Shown: positions 8,063 through 16,366 of the stretch, piece by piece | Layout: every line of letters starts with the position of its first letter | Numbering within the stretch: the first letter of the stretch is position 1 | From: Opitutia bacterium | GTDB taxonomy: Bacteria; Verrucomicrobiota; Verrucomicrobiia; Opitutales; Opitutaceae | Direction: 5' to 3' | Assembly: GCA_947474365.1 (NCBI GenBank) | Contig: CANJIU010000065.1 | Coordinates: 1 to 54,538, forward strand | DNA length: 54,538 bases | Position numbers and translations under genes: made by a program | Notes under the pieces: model-generated | Databases searched by the model: none | Told to the model about the DNA's origin: nothing | What the model saw: only the letters and a program-made list of their open reading frames with translations

Positions 8063-10987
8063 TTATCTCGAACCGGGCCGCACTTCAAAGTGGTAGGTGC
8101 CGGCACCGATCTCGATCTTGAGCGCGTCCCCCGCGGCGGCGAAGGAACGGACCCCGGCGATCGCGCCACCGCCCAGCGGACTTCCACCCTCCGTCACCCG
8201 CTCTGCGGTCGCGGACGGGAGGTAAACGTGGGCGGAGGTGTTGGCGGGAATCGTCACGTCGAGCGCGAACACGCCGCCCTCGAGCTTCCACGAGCTCGCG
8301 ATCCGGCCGTTGATGGAATCGTAGTGCGCCTTCACCCAGCTGATCGGGGTCTGGTCCGGATTGCTGCCGGGCGTGGGCGGACGCGGGCGAATCACAACCG
8401 TCCGATAGCCGGCGCCCTCGGTGTCGATGCCGGCGAGCACGCGGTAGGCCCACTCCATCACCGCGCCGAACGCGTAGTGGCTAAAACTGTTCATCGCGGC
8501 GTTCTGGTTGCCGCCGGAACCGTTGAAGCCGTGCTCAGCGGTATAACTGTCCCAACGCTCCCAGACGGTATTCGCGCCGTTGGACACCTCGTAACCCCAA
8601 CTCGGAAACTTCCGGCTTTGAAAGAGACGTACGGCGAGGTCGTGTTGTTTGCTGCCAGTGAGCGCAGGGAGCAGTGACTTCGTGCCGAGAAATCCCGTCG
8701 CCATGCGGTGATCATTTTTCGCGATGCGCGCGGCGAGCTTCGCACCGGCGGTGGGGACCTCTTTCTCCGGAATCAATCCGACCGACAGCGCCAGGACGTA
8801 GGCGGACTGCGTGTCGACGCCGAGCGTACCGTCAGGCTTGAGGTAGGCCTTGGCAAACGCCGCCTGGGTCTTGGTGCGCCGCGCCCGATAACCCGCGGCC
8901 TCCAGCGGACGCCCGATCGCGTCGGCCATCTCGGCCATCAGGGTGCAGTCGAGTGCGTGATAGCAGGTGTCGATGTACTCGACGGGCGTGTTCTCGTTGA
9001 CGTTGAGCCAGTCGCCCCACGGGTTGCCGAGGCTGGTCCCAAGCCCCTCCACCGTCGTGCTGGCGTGTCGCCACTCCATGAAGCGCGTCATGGATTTCCA
9101 ATGACGCTCGACCAGGCGCGTGTCCCCGTAGGTCTTCCAGATGGTCCATGGGCAGATGATGCCGGCATCCGTCCAGCCAGTGCCGAACGTCTTTCCCGCG
9201 CTGCCGTGCACCATCGGGTACGGCGCGTAGTCAGGATAGGCGCCAAAGCTGCGCTGCGACTCCTCGACGTCGTCGATCCACTTGGTGAAGAACGCGGCGA
9301 CGTCGGCGTTGAAGCTGGCCGTTCGCACGTAGGCCTGCGCGTCGCCCATCCAGCCGAGGCGCTCGTCGCGTTGCGGGCAGTCGGTCGGGATCTCGACGAA
9401 ATTCGCGCGCTGCGTCCATTGGGCGTTGCGGCCGAACTGCGTCAGAATCGGATCGCTGCATTCGAAGCTGCCCGCGAGCGGAGTGTCGTTGTGCAGCACG
9501 AGCCCGGTGATCAGGTCGGGCCCCGGTTTCGCCGTGAGTCCGGTGACCTCGACGTACTGGAAGCCATGATAGGTGAAACGGGGTGACCACGATTCGCCCG
9601 CTGGGTCGCCACGCAGCGTGTAGGTGTCGGTCGCCCGCGCCTTGCGGAGATTTTCCGTCATGATCGTGCCGTCCTGGTGGAGCATCTCGCCGAAACGCAG
9701 GCGGACCTGGGTGCCGGCGGCGCCCTGGATCTTCAGCCGCACGACCCCGGCGAAGTTCTGGCCAAGATCGAAAACGTAGACGCCCGGCTTGGGCTCGGTC
9801 ACGCGCTTCGTGGGCAATTCCTGGGTGACGCGAATCGGCGGCGCCGCATACGCCTGCATCCTGGCGGGTGGCACAAACCCGAGGTCGACCTCACGCTGAC
9901 CTCCCGCGTCCGACGAGACCGCACGCACCCGGGGATTTTCCGCCGCGAGGATCGCGGGAGCCCACGACGTCGCGTCGTAGCCCGGAGCGGACCACGCGCC
10001 GAGTTCGGCGCGCGCATCGTAGGTTTCACCCATGATCAGGTCGGCCTCGCGCGTCGGACCGCGATCGGTCACCCGCCAGGTCGCGTCGGTGAGGACCGTG
10101 GCATGGGTGCCGTCAGTGTAGTCGATTTCCAGCTGCGCCCGGAAGGCCGGGATCTTGCCATAAAAATAACGGCCGACCTTGTTGGGGCCGTAACCGACGA
10201 GGAGTCCGTAACCGACATAGCCGGAGTACCAGCCCTCGGCAACGACGGCCCCGAGGGTGTTGGCGCCGCCGGAACGGACGAGGGCCGTGACGTCATGGCT
10301 GCGGTAATACGCGCGCTGGAGATAGTCGGACCAACCCGGCTGGAAGAATGCGTCCCCCACCCGCTGACCGTTGCAATAGAGATCGTAGATTCCGAGGGCG
10401 GAGGCATAGATGGTGGCACGCCGCACGGTTTTCGCCGTGGTAAAATCCTTCCGATAATGGCGCGGCGCCGGTAGGAAAAGACTCTTCCGATCGGCATGGA
10501 GCGGGGTCTCGTCGCGATGGGAAATCCATTCGGCCCTCCAATCTACCGACTGCAGCAGCGCCATCGTCCAACGGGCGGGTGCACTCCAGCCGGACGCCTG
10601 GCCCCGTTCGTCCCAAATCTGCACCTGCCAGAAACACTCGGCGCGGGAGGTCAGCGGCCGGCCGGCATACGCAACTTGATTGGAGACGTCGCCGGCCACG
10701 CGGCCGCTGTCCCACCAGTCGGCGTCACCGGCGGCGAGTTTGGCCGCGGAGGAGGCGACGCGCACCTGCCACGCTGACTGCGTCGCGCCACGACGGGACG
10801 ATTCGACCCGCCACGACAGGCGAGGCGTCGGCGAATCAATGTTGTCCGGCGCGACGAGGTATTCGCACTGCAATCCGACGAGCGTGGTGGCGGTGGGTGG
10901 GACCGTCTGGGCGTAGGTCGGGCGCGACGGGGCGACGAGAAACGCCAGGAGCAGCGCAAAGAAACCCGGCGAGTGGAGAGCATTCAT
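8063..10987 (-). CDS. secreted GH78 alpha-L-rhamnosidase
   Basis: Exported inverting glycoside hydrolase that releases terminal alpha-L-rhamnose. The ATG at 10987 starts a signal peptide (MNALHSPGFFALLLAFLVA...TYAQ). The open frame upstream to 11152 runs through a repeat element and is unlikely to be coding. The order is classical: N-terminal beta-sandwich domains (about 35-430, including LGIYDLYCNGQRVGD and YTLRGDPAGESWSPRFTYHGFQYVE, here cited in parts as LYCNGQRVGD and FTYHGFQYVEV), then the (alpha/alpha)6 catalytic domain with PTDCPQRDERLGWMGDAQ. Glu542 of RDERLGW aligns with the GH78 general acid. GTGWTDAGIICPW, VWERWDSYT and NSFSHYAFGAVMEW follow, then a C-terminal beta-sandwich. Its 974 residues are usual. 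It is probably third in the 13867-8063 minus-strand set. Confidence 0.95.
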   Translation of the reverse strand: MNALHSPGFFALLLAFLVAPSRPTYAQTVPPTATTLVGLQCEYLVAPDNIDSPTPRLSWRVESSRRGATQSAWQVRVASSAAKLAAGDADWWDSGRVAGDVSNQVAYAGRPLTSRAECFWQVQIWDERGQASGWSAPARWTMALLQSVDWRAEWISHRDETPLHADRKSLFLPAPRHYRKDFTTAKTVRRATIYASALGIYDLYCNGQRVGDAFFQPGWSDYLQRAYYRSHDVTALVRSGGANTLGAVVAEGWYSGYVGYGLLVGYGPNKVGRYFYGKIPAFRAQLEIDYTDGTHATVLTDATWRVTDRGPTREADLIMGETYDARAELGAWSAPGYDATSWAPAILAAENPRVRAVSSDAGGQREVDLGFVPPARMQAYAAPPIRVTQELPTKRVTEPKPGVYVFDLGQNFAGVVRLKIQGAAGTQVRLRFGEMLHQDGTIMTENLRKARATDTYTLRGDPAGESWSPRFTYHGFQYVEVTGLTAKPGPDLITGLVLHNDTPLAGSFECSDPILTQFGRNAQWTQRANFVEIPTDCPQRDERLGWMGDAQAYVRTASFNADVAAFFTKWIDDVEESQRSFGAYPDYAPYPMVHGSAGKTFGTGWTDAGIICPWTIWKTYGDTRLVERHWKSMTRFMEWRHASTTVEGLGTSLGNPWGDWLNVNENTPVEYIDTCYHALDCTLMAEMADAIGRPLEAAGYRARRTKTQAAFAKAYLKPDGTLGVDTQSAYVLALSVGLIPEKEVPTAGAKLAARIAKNDHRMATGFLGTKSLLPALTGSKQHDLAVRLFQSRKFPSWGYEVSNGANTVWERWDSYTAEHGFNGSGGNQNAAMNSFSHYAFGAVMEWAYRVLAGIDTEGAGYRTVVIRPRPPTPGSNPDQTPISWVKAHYDSINGRIASSWKLEGGVFALDVTIPANTSAHVYLPSATAERVTEGGSPLGGGAIAGVRSFAAAGDALKIEIGAGTYHFEVRPGSR

Positions 10988-11019
10988 GAAGATCGAAATA
11001 TATTCTGCGGTGAAGGTTT

Positions 11020-11082
11020 CTGGGGACGCGACGCCCTCTCGTCGCGTGGTTATAAACCGCGACGAGGGCGTCGCGTCCCCAG
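11020..11082. repeat. palindromic repeat, GGGGACGCGACGCCC family, copy 1
   Basis: Near-perfect inverted repeat. The left arm (11020-11046) starts CTGGGGACGCGACGCCC and the right arm (11058-11082) ends with its exact complement. The loop is TGGTTATAAAC. The two arms differ by a 2-base insertion. It sits between the GH78 start and the SMP-30 stop. Related copies are at 12007, 36056, 45932 and the right edge. It resembles REP/BIME elements; it could also end transcription. Confidence 0.9.
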
Positions 11083-11105
11083 TCGTGAGCAGTGTGACAA
11101 AGTCA

Positions 11106-12002
11106 TCAGGGTGCGGGTTGTGAAGGCCAACCGGCGATCGTCGCCGGCACACGGAAAAGCTTGCTGGGAACGAGCACGAACAGCGTGCGCCCGTCGGCGC
11201 CGCCGAAGACGGCCTTGGTCACGCGGTCTTTAGGGCTGAGATTGGGCAGCGCGAGCACGCCGAGTTCCTTTCCTGTGGGGGAAAAGACCTGCACGCCGGC
11301 GACGGTGCCAACATAAATATTGCCCTCCCGATCCACGCAGAGTCCGTCGGGCGACTTCTCGGTCTTGGCCACCACGCGCCGTCCAGCCAGCCCGCCGGAC
11401 GGCTCAACGTCGTACGCCCGGAGCAGTCCTTCGCTCGTGAACGCGACGTAAAGGATCGATTGATTGGGCGAGAGAGCGAGGCCGTTGGCGCCGGCGTCTC
11501 CGGAACCTTCAGGCACGGCGCCGTGCAGCCGACCGGCGGGATCGATCCGGAAGATCCGCGGCACCTTCGAGTCGGAGAAATAAATCGTGCCGTCCGCGCA
11601 GATCGCGAGATCGTTGGGAAACTTGAGCGTTTGCCCCGCATAGTCGCTGACCGCGTCCACCACCGACCCATCGGTGAGGGAGAACCGCGACACCCGACCG
11701 GTGATTTCGCAGGCGACCAGGCGGCCTTGCGGATCGAACTCGAGATTATTCGCCTTGCGCGTCGGCGTGCGAATCACCGCCACCGCGCCGTCACGTTTCA
11801 GTTCGTAGAGCGTGTCACCATGCGGATCGCTGAAGAGAAGCCGGTCGCGGGCGCTGTCCCAACGCGCGCCCTCGAGCCACTGGTAGTTGTTTTCGGTCAC
11901 GAGGACTGGAGTGCCCAGCATCGGAGGCGGTACGGCGGCGGGGAGAAATGAGGTGAGCGAAAAAGTGATCAGCGCGACGAGGATGCCGCAAACGGATCTC
12001 AA
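11106..12002 (-). CDS. SMP-30/gluconolactonase-like six-bladed beta-propeller (sugar lactone hydrolase)
   Basis: SGL-domain protein. Relatives are Ca/Zn-dependent lactonases that open aldonolactones such as glucono- or rhamnono-lactone. With the TTG at 12002 as start, residues 1-22 form a signal peptide (SVCGILVALITFSLTSFLPA). Metal and catalytic positions appear as Glu44 (QWLEGARWD), Asn85-Asn86 (KANNLEFD), Asn130 (KFPNDLAI), then GANGLALSP, SPDGLCVD and GNIYVGT. An ATG at 12098 overlaps the upstream stop as ATGA, but would add about 32 residues translated through a repeat element ahead of the signal peptide. The start is therefore uncertain. The gene lies between two rhamnosidase-type genes, so an L-rhamnonolactone substrate is possible. 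Export is odd for that step and the idea is inference. Confidence 0.8.
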   Translation of the reverse strand: MRSVCGILVALITFSLTSFLPAAVPPPMLGTPVLVTENNYQWLEGARWDSARDRLLFSDPHGDTLYELKRDGAVAVIRTPTRKANNLEFDPQGRLVACEITGRVSRFSLTDGSVVDAVSDYAGQTLKFPNDLAICADGTIYFSDSKVPRIFRIDPAGRLHGAVPEGSGDAGANGLALSPNQSILYVAFTSEGLLRAYDVEPSGGLAGRRVVAKTEKSPDGLCVDREGNIYVGTVAGVQVFSPTGKELGVLALPNLSPKDRVTKAVFGGADGRTLFVLVPSKLFRVPATIAGWPSQPAP

Positions 12003-12006
12003 ACTA

Positions 12007-12067
12007 GAGCCGCGACGCTCCTGTCGCGGTGGGAGGGGAAAACGCGACGAGGGCGTCGCGTCCCCAG
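12007..12067. repeat. palindromic repeat, GGGGACGCGACGCCC family, copy 2 (composite)
   Basis: Two modules. The first is a hairpin GAGCCGCGAC-GCTCCT-GTCGCGG at 12007-12029. The second is one arm of the common family, CGCGACGAGGGCGTCGCG then TCCCCAG, at 12043-12067. The same pairing recurs at 46026-46081. It lies between the likely SMP-30 start and the upstream GH78-like gene, so it and copy 1 bracket the SMP-30 gene. Confidence 0.85.
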
Positions 12068-12094
12068 GAAATGAGCAGAAGACGTGTATCGTTT

Positions 12095-13867
12095 TCATTT
12101 TTGGACAACGGTGACGCCCGCGGGAGCATCGACCTTTGATTTGACGGTGCCGTCGGCCTGCCGCTCGTGGCGAACCTTGATCGGGCCGAGCGGTGTCGGG
12201 TACGCGCCCTCGGCCCACTGGAGGCGGCCGAGTTGCGGAACGATGCGCACGCGTTTGAAGCCAGGCTCCAGCGGGGTGATACCGAGGACGTTTTCGCTCA
12301 GCCATGCCGTCGGGCCGCTCGCCCAGCCGTGGCAGAGACTGTGACGGAATCCAATATAACAATACGCGCCGTAGCCGCCGTGGACGTCCTTCTTTCCCGC
12401 CGGAACCAGTTCGTCGATTCGGGAGGCGTTCTCCGTCCAGGCGAAGTCGAAATCCTCCCAGAACGTCGTCGCGCCGAGATCGAGCATCGCGCCCCAATAG
12501 CGGGAGATGAAGTCGAGCGCCGTGTCGGTCTCGCCCGCCTTCGCCAGCGCCTGCAACACGTAGTAGCCATAGAACGTGGAGATGTTTTTCGGTCCGCCCA
12601 CCTTGAGTACATCGTGGGCGGTCTTCTTTGCATCCGTCAGTCCGGCGAGCGCGAGCAGGGCAGCGCCGGATTTAGAAGCGTTGACGGCCGGGACGATCTG
12701 GCGGCCGCGGGCCGCGGATTCCCGGCACAACATGGCCGTCGGGGCGTCGTTGAGGACAGTCATCAACCGCGCTCCGGATTCGAGCGTCATCACCAGCAGG
12801 CCTTGGAGGCCGGCGGTGACGCCCTGCTGGTTGGGTGAACTCGGCCAGTCAAGGAAACGCATGCCATCGATGCGTTCGCGACCATCGGGGCCGATGAGCG
12901 CGGCGAGTTTCTTGAGGAGGGCCTGCAGGTACGGTCTTTGTTCGGCGAGATAGGCGCGGTCGCCGTGATGCATCCACCATTGCTCGTGGATGAGCACCCA
13001 CCACATCGAGTAGGAGCTGATGCCGTTCATCCATTCGGTGACGGGCGTGACGTCACGGGTGAGATCGAGGCTGCGGGGGACGACGTCGTTGAAGCCGAAG
13101 ACAGCGTTGATGGTGGCGACCTCGGGGTGCATGTCGCCGATCCAGACAAGGCGGTCGCGCTTCACGCCGTCCCAGAGGTAGTCCTGCATGTTGAGGTGGA
13201 CCGTGTAGGCGCCGACCTGCCAGATGCGGTTGAGGCGTTCGTCATCACAGCGGAACGATCCGACCTGCGGCACATCGCGGATGAGCAGCACCGCGCGCAC
13301 CTCGCTGAGATGGGCGGGTTCCTTCGGATCGACATTGTCGATGCGCACGAAGCGGAAACCGCTCGGGCCGACAGTGGTCTTGCCGAGCCAGGGGAGACGA
13401 ACGACCTGGTCGCGGAGCGCGTGATCGTTTTGCGCGTTGGCGTCGCCGCCCAGCTCGGCCATCGCCTCGGCCACCGACTCGCCAAAGCGGATACGAACGA
13501 GCGGCGGCGCCTTGTCCTTGGTGATCGGCGTGATAATCTCGATGTTGCCCGTGAGTTCAGTGCCAAAGTCGAGGAGGATGCCACCGCCCGCGACTCCGTT
13601 GGCCGCCGGAGCGAGCACGCAGGGCGGTTGCGGATTCTTGAGCAGCGCCTGACCTGATTTGGCGCCGATCAGGTTCGGCGCGTGCGCCACACCGGCGGTG
13701 CTGGTCCAGACAACGCGCGTCGGTGCCATGAACCACGCGCTTAAAGGGCTGGATTGCGGCTTCGGAACGACGGCAGACGGAATGATTGGAGCGCAGAGTG
13801 CGGTCGCCACCGTGAAGGACGTAATCACGGCCAAACTCACGAAGCGGGGATAGGGAGAAAAAATCAT
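12095..13867 (-). CDS. secreted GH78-like (alpha/alpha)6 glycosidase, divergent active site
   Basis: Related to bacterial alpha-L-rhamnosidases (six-hairpin glycosidase superfamily). The ATG at 13867 gives a signal peptide (MIFSPYPRFVSLAVITSFTVATALCA). The N-terminal part holds a beta-sandwich (GGGILLDFGTELTGNIEI, VRIRFGESVAEAM, GFRFVRIDNVDP). The helical-barrel domain begins near 210. Where classical GH78 has RDERLGWMGD with catalytic Glu, this protein has DGVKRDRLVWIGDMHPE, with Arg239 at the Glu position. Other acidic residues (Asp237, the GDMHPE pair, WEDFDF) remain. The C-terminal domain matches rhamnosidase C-terminal modules (GITPLEPGFKRVRIVPQL). At 590 residues it is short for GH78. 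It may be a distinct clade with a relocated acid, or a non-rhamnosidase. It heads the minus-strand set and is divergent from TBDR3. Confidence 0.85.
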   Translation of the reverse strand: MIFSPYPRFVSLAVITSFTVATALCAPIIPSAVVPKPQSSPLSAWFMAPTRVVWTSTAGVAHAPNLIGAKSGQALLKNPQPPCVLAPAANGVAGGGILLDFGTELTGNIEIITPITKDKAPPLVRIRFGESVAEAMAELGGDANAQNDHALRDQVVRLPWLGKTTVGPSGFRFVRIDNVDPKEPAHLSEVRAVLLIRDVPQVGSFRCDDERLNRIWQVGAYTVHLNMQDYLWDGVKRDRLVWIGDMHPEVATINAVFGFNDVVPRSLDLTRDVTPVTEWMNGISSYSMWWVLIHEQWWMHHGDRAYLAEQRPYLQALLKKLAALIGPDGRERIDGMRFLDWPSSPNQQGVTAGLQGLLVMTLESGARLMTVLNDAPTAMLCRESAARGRQIVPAVNASKSGAALLALAGLTDAKKTAHDVLKVGGPKNISTFYGYYVLQALAKAGETDTALDFISRYWGAMLDLGATTFWEDFDFAWTENASRIDELVPAGKKDVHGGYGAYCYIGFRHSLCHGWASGPTAWLSENVLGITPLEPGFKRVRIVPQLGRLQWAEGAYPTPLGPIKVRHERQADGTVKSKVDAPAGVTVVQK

Positions 13868-14116
13868 CGAGCAGCGGGGAAAAAGGTAAAGACGGTCTAC
13901 ATGACTCATGAAGGGGAGCGATGACAGGCGGCAGCTCGAAAAACCGGCAACCGCAAATGCCGCGGCGACACCGCGTGGCATGCGAATCGGGGTAACGACA
14001 TTTCCCCGATGCCAATGGATTTTTCCTTGAGTACAACAGGAAAAAGGAATCGTTTCCTATCTCCTCGCCTTACCCCGCCGATTCCCGCGCGGCGTTCCCC
14101 TTTTCACCCTGCACCA
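13868..14116. promoter_or_regulatory. divergent intergenic region with inverted repeat and TTACCCC boxes
   Basis: This region separates the two largest divergent transcription units. An inverted repeat ATCGGGG-N11-CCCCGAT lies at 13986-14010 and could be an operator or hairpin. TTACCCC occurs at 14070-14076 on the plus strand (within CCTTACCCCG), and CGTTACCCCG occurs on the minus strand at 13988-13997. The same decamer precedes TBDR5 at 28551-28560. I could not identify convincing -35/-10 pairs. The promoter role is inferred from position. Confidence 0.45.
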
Positions 14117-16336
14117 ATGCCCCTGCCTACGACATTCGAATCGCTCTTGCGAATCTTCTGTCACCCCTTTTCGCGTCCACGCTTACGAGTCACTTTACTT
14201 GGCACGATCCTCGTCGCGCCGCTGGCCCTCGCGCAAACCCCGCCGGCGACGTCCGCGTCTCCAGCCCCAGAAAGCGGAACTCCGGTGCAGCTGTCGGAGT
14301 TCGTGGTGCAATCGACCGAGGATACCGGATACGACGTGACCAACTCCGTTTCGGGCGTCCGATTTCGGACCGAATTACTCACCCTGCCCAAGACGATTAA
14401 TGTCGCGACGGCGGAATTCATCCGCGACATCGGCGCAACCGATCTCCTCGGAATCATCACCGCGATGACGGGCGGCACAATCGACAGCGTGAGCGGCAGC
14501 GGTGCGACCGACCTCAATCTGCGTTTCCGCGGCGTCTCGACGACCTTTGTCTATCGTGACGGCATGCGCGGCTTCGCCCCGGTCGATCCGATATCGATTG
14601 ATCGCGTCGAAATCATCAAGGGGCCCTCGTCGTTCTTCGGCGGACAGGTGCAGGCGGGTGGGTTTGCCAACTACGTCACGAAGCAGCCGACCGGCCGGAA
14701 ATTCACGACGTTTCGGCAGAGCTTCGGGTCGTACGACACGTATCGCACCGAGGTGGAGAACAGCGGGGGACTCTCCCTTGGCCGCGACCGGAAGCTGAAC
14801 TACCGCGTCGCGCTGGCCTACTCGACGAACGACACCTACCGCGAGTTTGAGCACCAGAAGAAGTGGTCGCCGTTCGTCGCGCTGAGTTACCAGGTGTTTC
14901 GCGACACGACCGTCTCGGCGAATTTCCAATACCTGAAGCGCGAGATGAATTTCGCGTTCACGAGTCCGATTTTTCTCACGCTGGGGCCGGGCGCGGGAAA
15001 TTTTACGCCGTACCGCCCGCGGGAAAACTTTAACGCGTACGGCGGAAAGGCCTTCATCAACATCGGCAGCGCCCTGACGTCCGTCGCGGTCGACCACCGC
15101 TTCTCCGACTGGTTGTCGCTCCGCGCCGCGCTGTTCCAGTCGGAGACGCATCACACGCGGTTCAATCCGGTGGTTGGGCAGACCATCACGGTCAACGCCA
15201 CGACCCGGGCGCGGACCTTGACGCGCTCGAACGTTCAGTTCCTCAACCAGGCCAACCAGGATCGGACCGCCCGCGTCGATCTGCTAGGCAACTGGTCCTT
15301 CGGTCCGGTCAAGCTCAAGGCCTACACCGGATGGGAGCGCGTCTATGGAAAATTCATGGTCGTCAACAAGACCAGCCCGGCGAATTCGCTGACCCCGCTT
15401 AACATCGACACACCCAACTACGACATCGGGACGCCGGACCGCGCAACGGTCGGCACGCCGAATCCCTTTTACGGAATCTACGACGCCTTTTCCGGCGGCA
15501 TCCAGGCGGACCTCTATCAGAAACTCTTCGTCTATGCCGGCACACGCCACGACGACGGCTACAGCAACAAGCCGCTCGGGCAGGCAATCCAGATCGGAAG
15601 CCCGTTCAAGATCAACACGCCGCATATGGGCGCCTCCTACAAACTGACGCCGCATGTCGCGCTGTTCGTTAGCCGCTCGCAATCGTTCGTGCCGAATCAG
15701 GGACAAAAATTCGACGGCACCTCGCTTGAGCCGCTCACCGGCCGGGGCACCGACATCGGCCTGAAATTCGGCGAGTTCCTCGACGGCAAGCTGTCCGGTC
15801 AGATCACCACGTTCAATCAGCAGATTTCCAACCAGCGCCTGAACGACCCCGATCATCCCGGTTTTCAAATCACGAGCGGAGGTTCGGACAAGAGCCAGGG
15901 AGTGGAGTTCGATCTCTCGTATCGCCCGATCCCGAATTGGAAGATGGTCGTCGGCTACTCCAACATCGACGCGAAGACGATTTTCAGCATCACGCCGGCC
16001 GCGATCGGCATCCGTCCGCCCAACACGCCGACCCACGGGGTAAATTTTCTGAGCAATTACAGCGTGCAGCGGGGCGCGCTGAAAGGACTCGGCCTAATCG
16101 TGATTGCGAACTACGTGAGCGACCGCCGGCAAGGTTCCGGCGTGACCCCCGACACCTGGTTCAATCGCTATCCGGGCTACAAGAAACTCGACGTGGTGTT
16201 CAACTATGCCGCGAAAATCTTCAACCGCACGGCCAACCTCAGCCTGGGCGTGCGGAACGTGACCGACCAGGAGTACCTCGCGGGTGGCTGGGGCGTCCCG
16301 CGCTCGTTCGACGGGTCGGTGTCACTCCGTTTTTGA
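14117..16336 (+). CDS. TonB-dependent receptor TBDR3 (short class), first gene of the eight-gene operon
   Basis: 739-residue outer-membrane receptor. The ATG at 14117 is preferred over 14009 because it places the signal peptide correctly (LRVTLLGTILVAPLALAQ, cut near 40). The TonB-contact segment is LSEFVV (59-64), a Glu-for-Pro variant of the LSPFxV motif. The plug shows LNLRFRGVST, DRVEIIKGPSSFFGG and GGFANYVTKQPTG, as in ferric-siderophore-type receptors. The barrel includes TGWERVYGKF and VSRSQSFVPNQGQKFDG and ends GSVSLRF with terminal Phe. It opens an operon of sulfatases and a glycosidase-like lipoprotein (30 bp to S2), so an oligosaccharide ligand is more likely than iron. That is inference. 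Confidence 0.92.
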   Translation: MPLPTTFESLLRIFCHPFSRPRLRVTLLGTILVAPLALAQTPPATSASPAPESGTPVQLSEFVVQSTEDTGYDVTNSVSGVRFRTELLTLPKTINVATAEFIRDIGATDLLGIITAMTGGTIDSVSGSGATDLNLRFRGVSTTFVYRDGMRGFAPVDPISIDRVEIIKGPSSFFGGQVQAGGFANYVTKQPTGRKFTTFRQSFGSYDTYRTEVENSGGLSLGRDRKLNYRVALAYSTNDTYREFEHQKKWSPFVALSYQVFRDTTVSANFQYLKREMNFAFTSPIFLTLGPGAGNFTPYRPRENFNAYGGKAFINIGSALTSVAVDHRFSDWLSLRAALFQSETHHTRFNPVVGQTITVNATTRARTLTRSNVQFLNQANQDRTARVDLLGNWSFGPVKLKAYTGWERVYGKFMVVNKTSPANSLTPLNIDTPNYDIGTPDRATVGTPNPFYGIYDAFSGGIQADLYQKLFVYAGTRHDDGYSNKPLGQAIQIGSPFKINTPHMGASYKLTPHVALFVSRSQSFVPNQGQKFDGTSLEPLTGRGTDIGLKFGEFLDGKLSGQITTFNQQISNQRLNDPDHPGFQITSGGSDKSQGVEFDLSYRPIPNWKMVVGYSNIDAKTIFSITPAAIGIRPPNTPTHGVNFLSNYSVQRGALKGLGLIVIANYVSDRRQGSGVTPDTWFNRYPGYKKLDVVFNYAAKIFNRTANLSLGVRNVTDQEYLAGGWGVPRSFDGSVSLRF

Positions 16337-16366
16337 ACTGAAACCCGCGCCAACCCCGCATCATTC

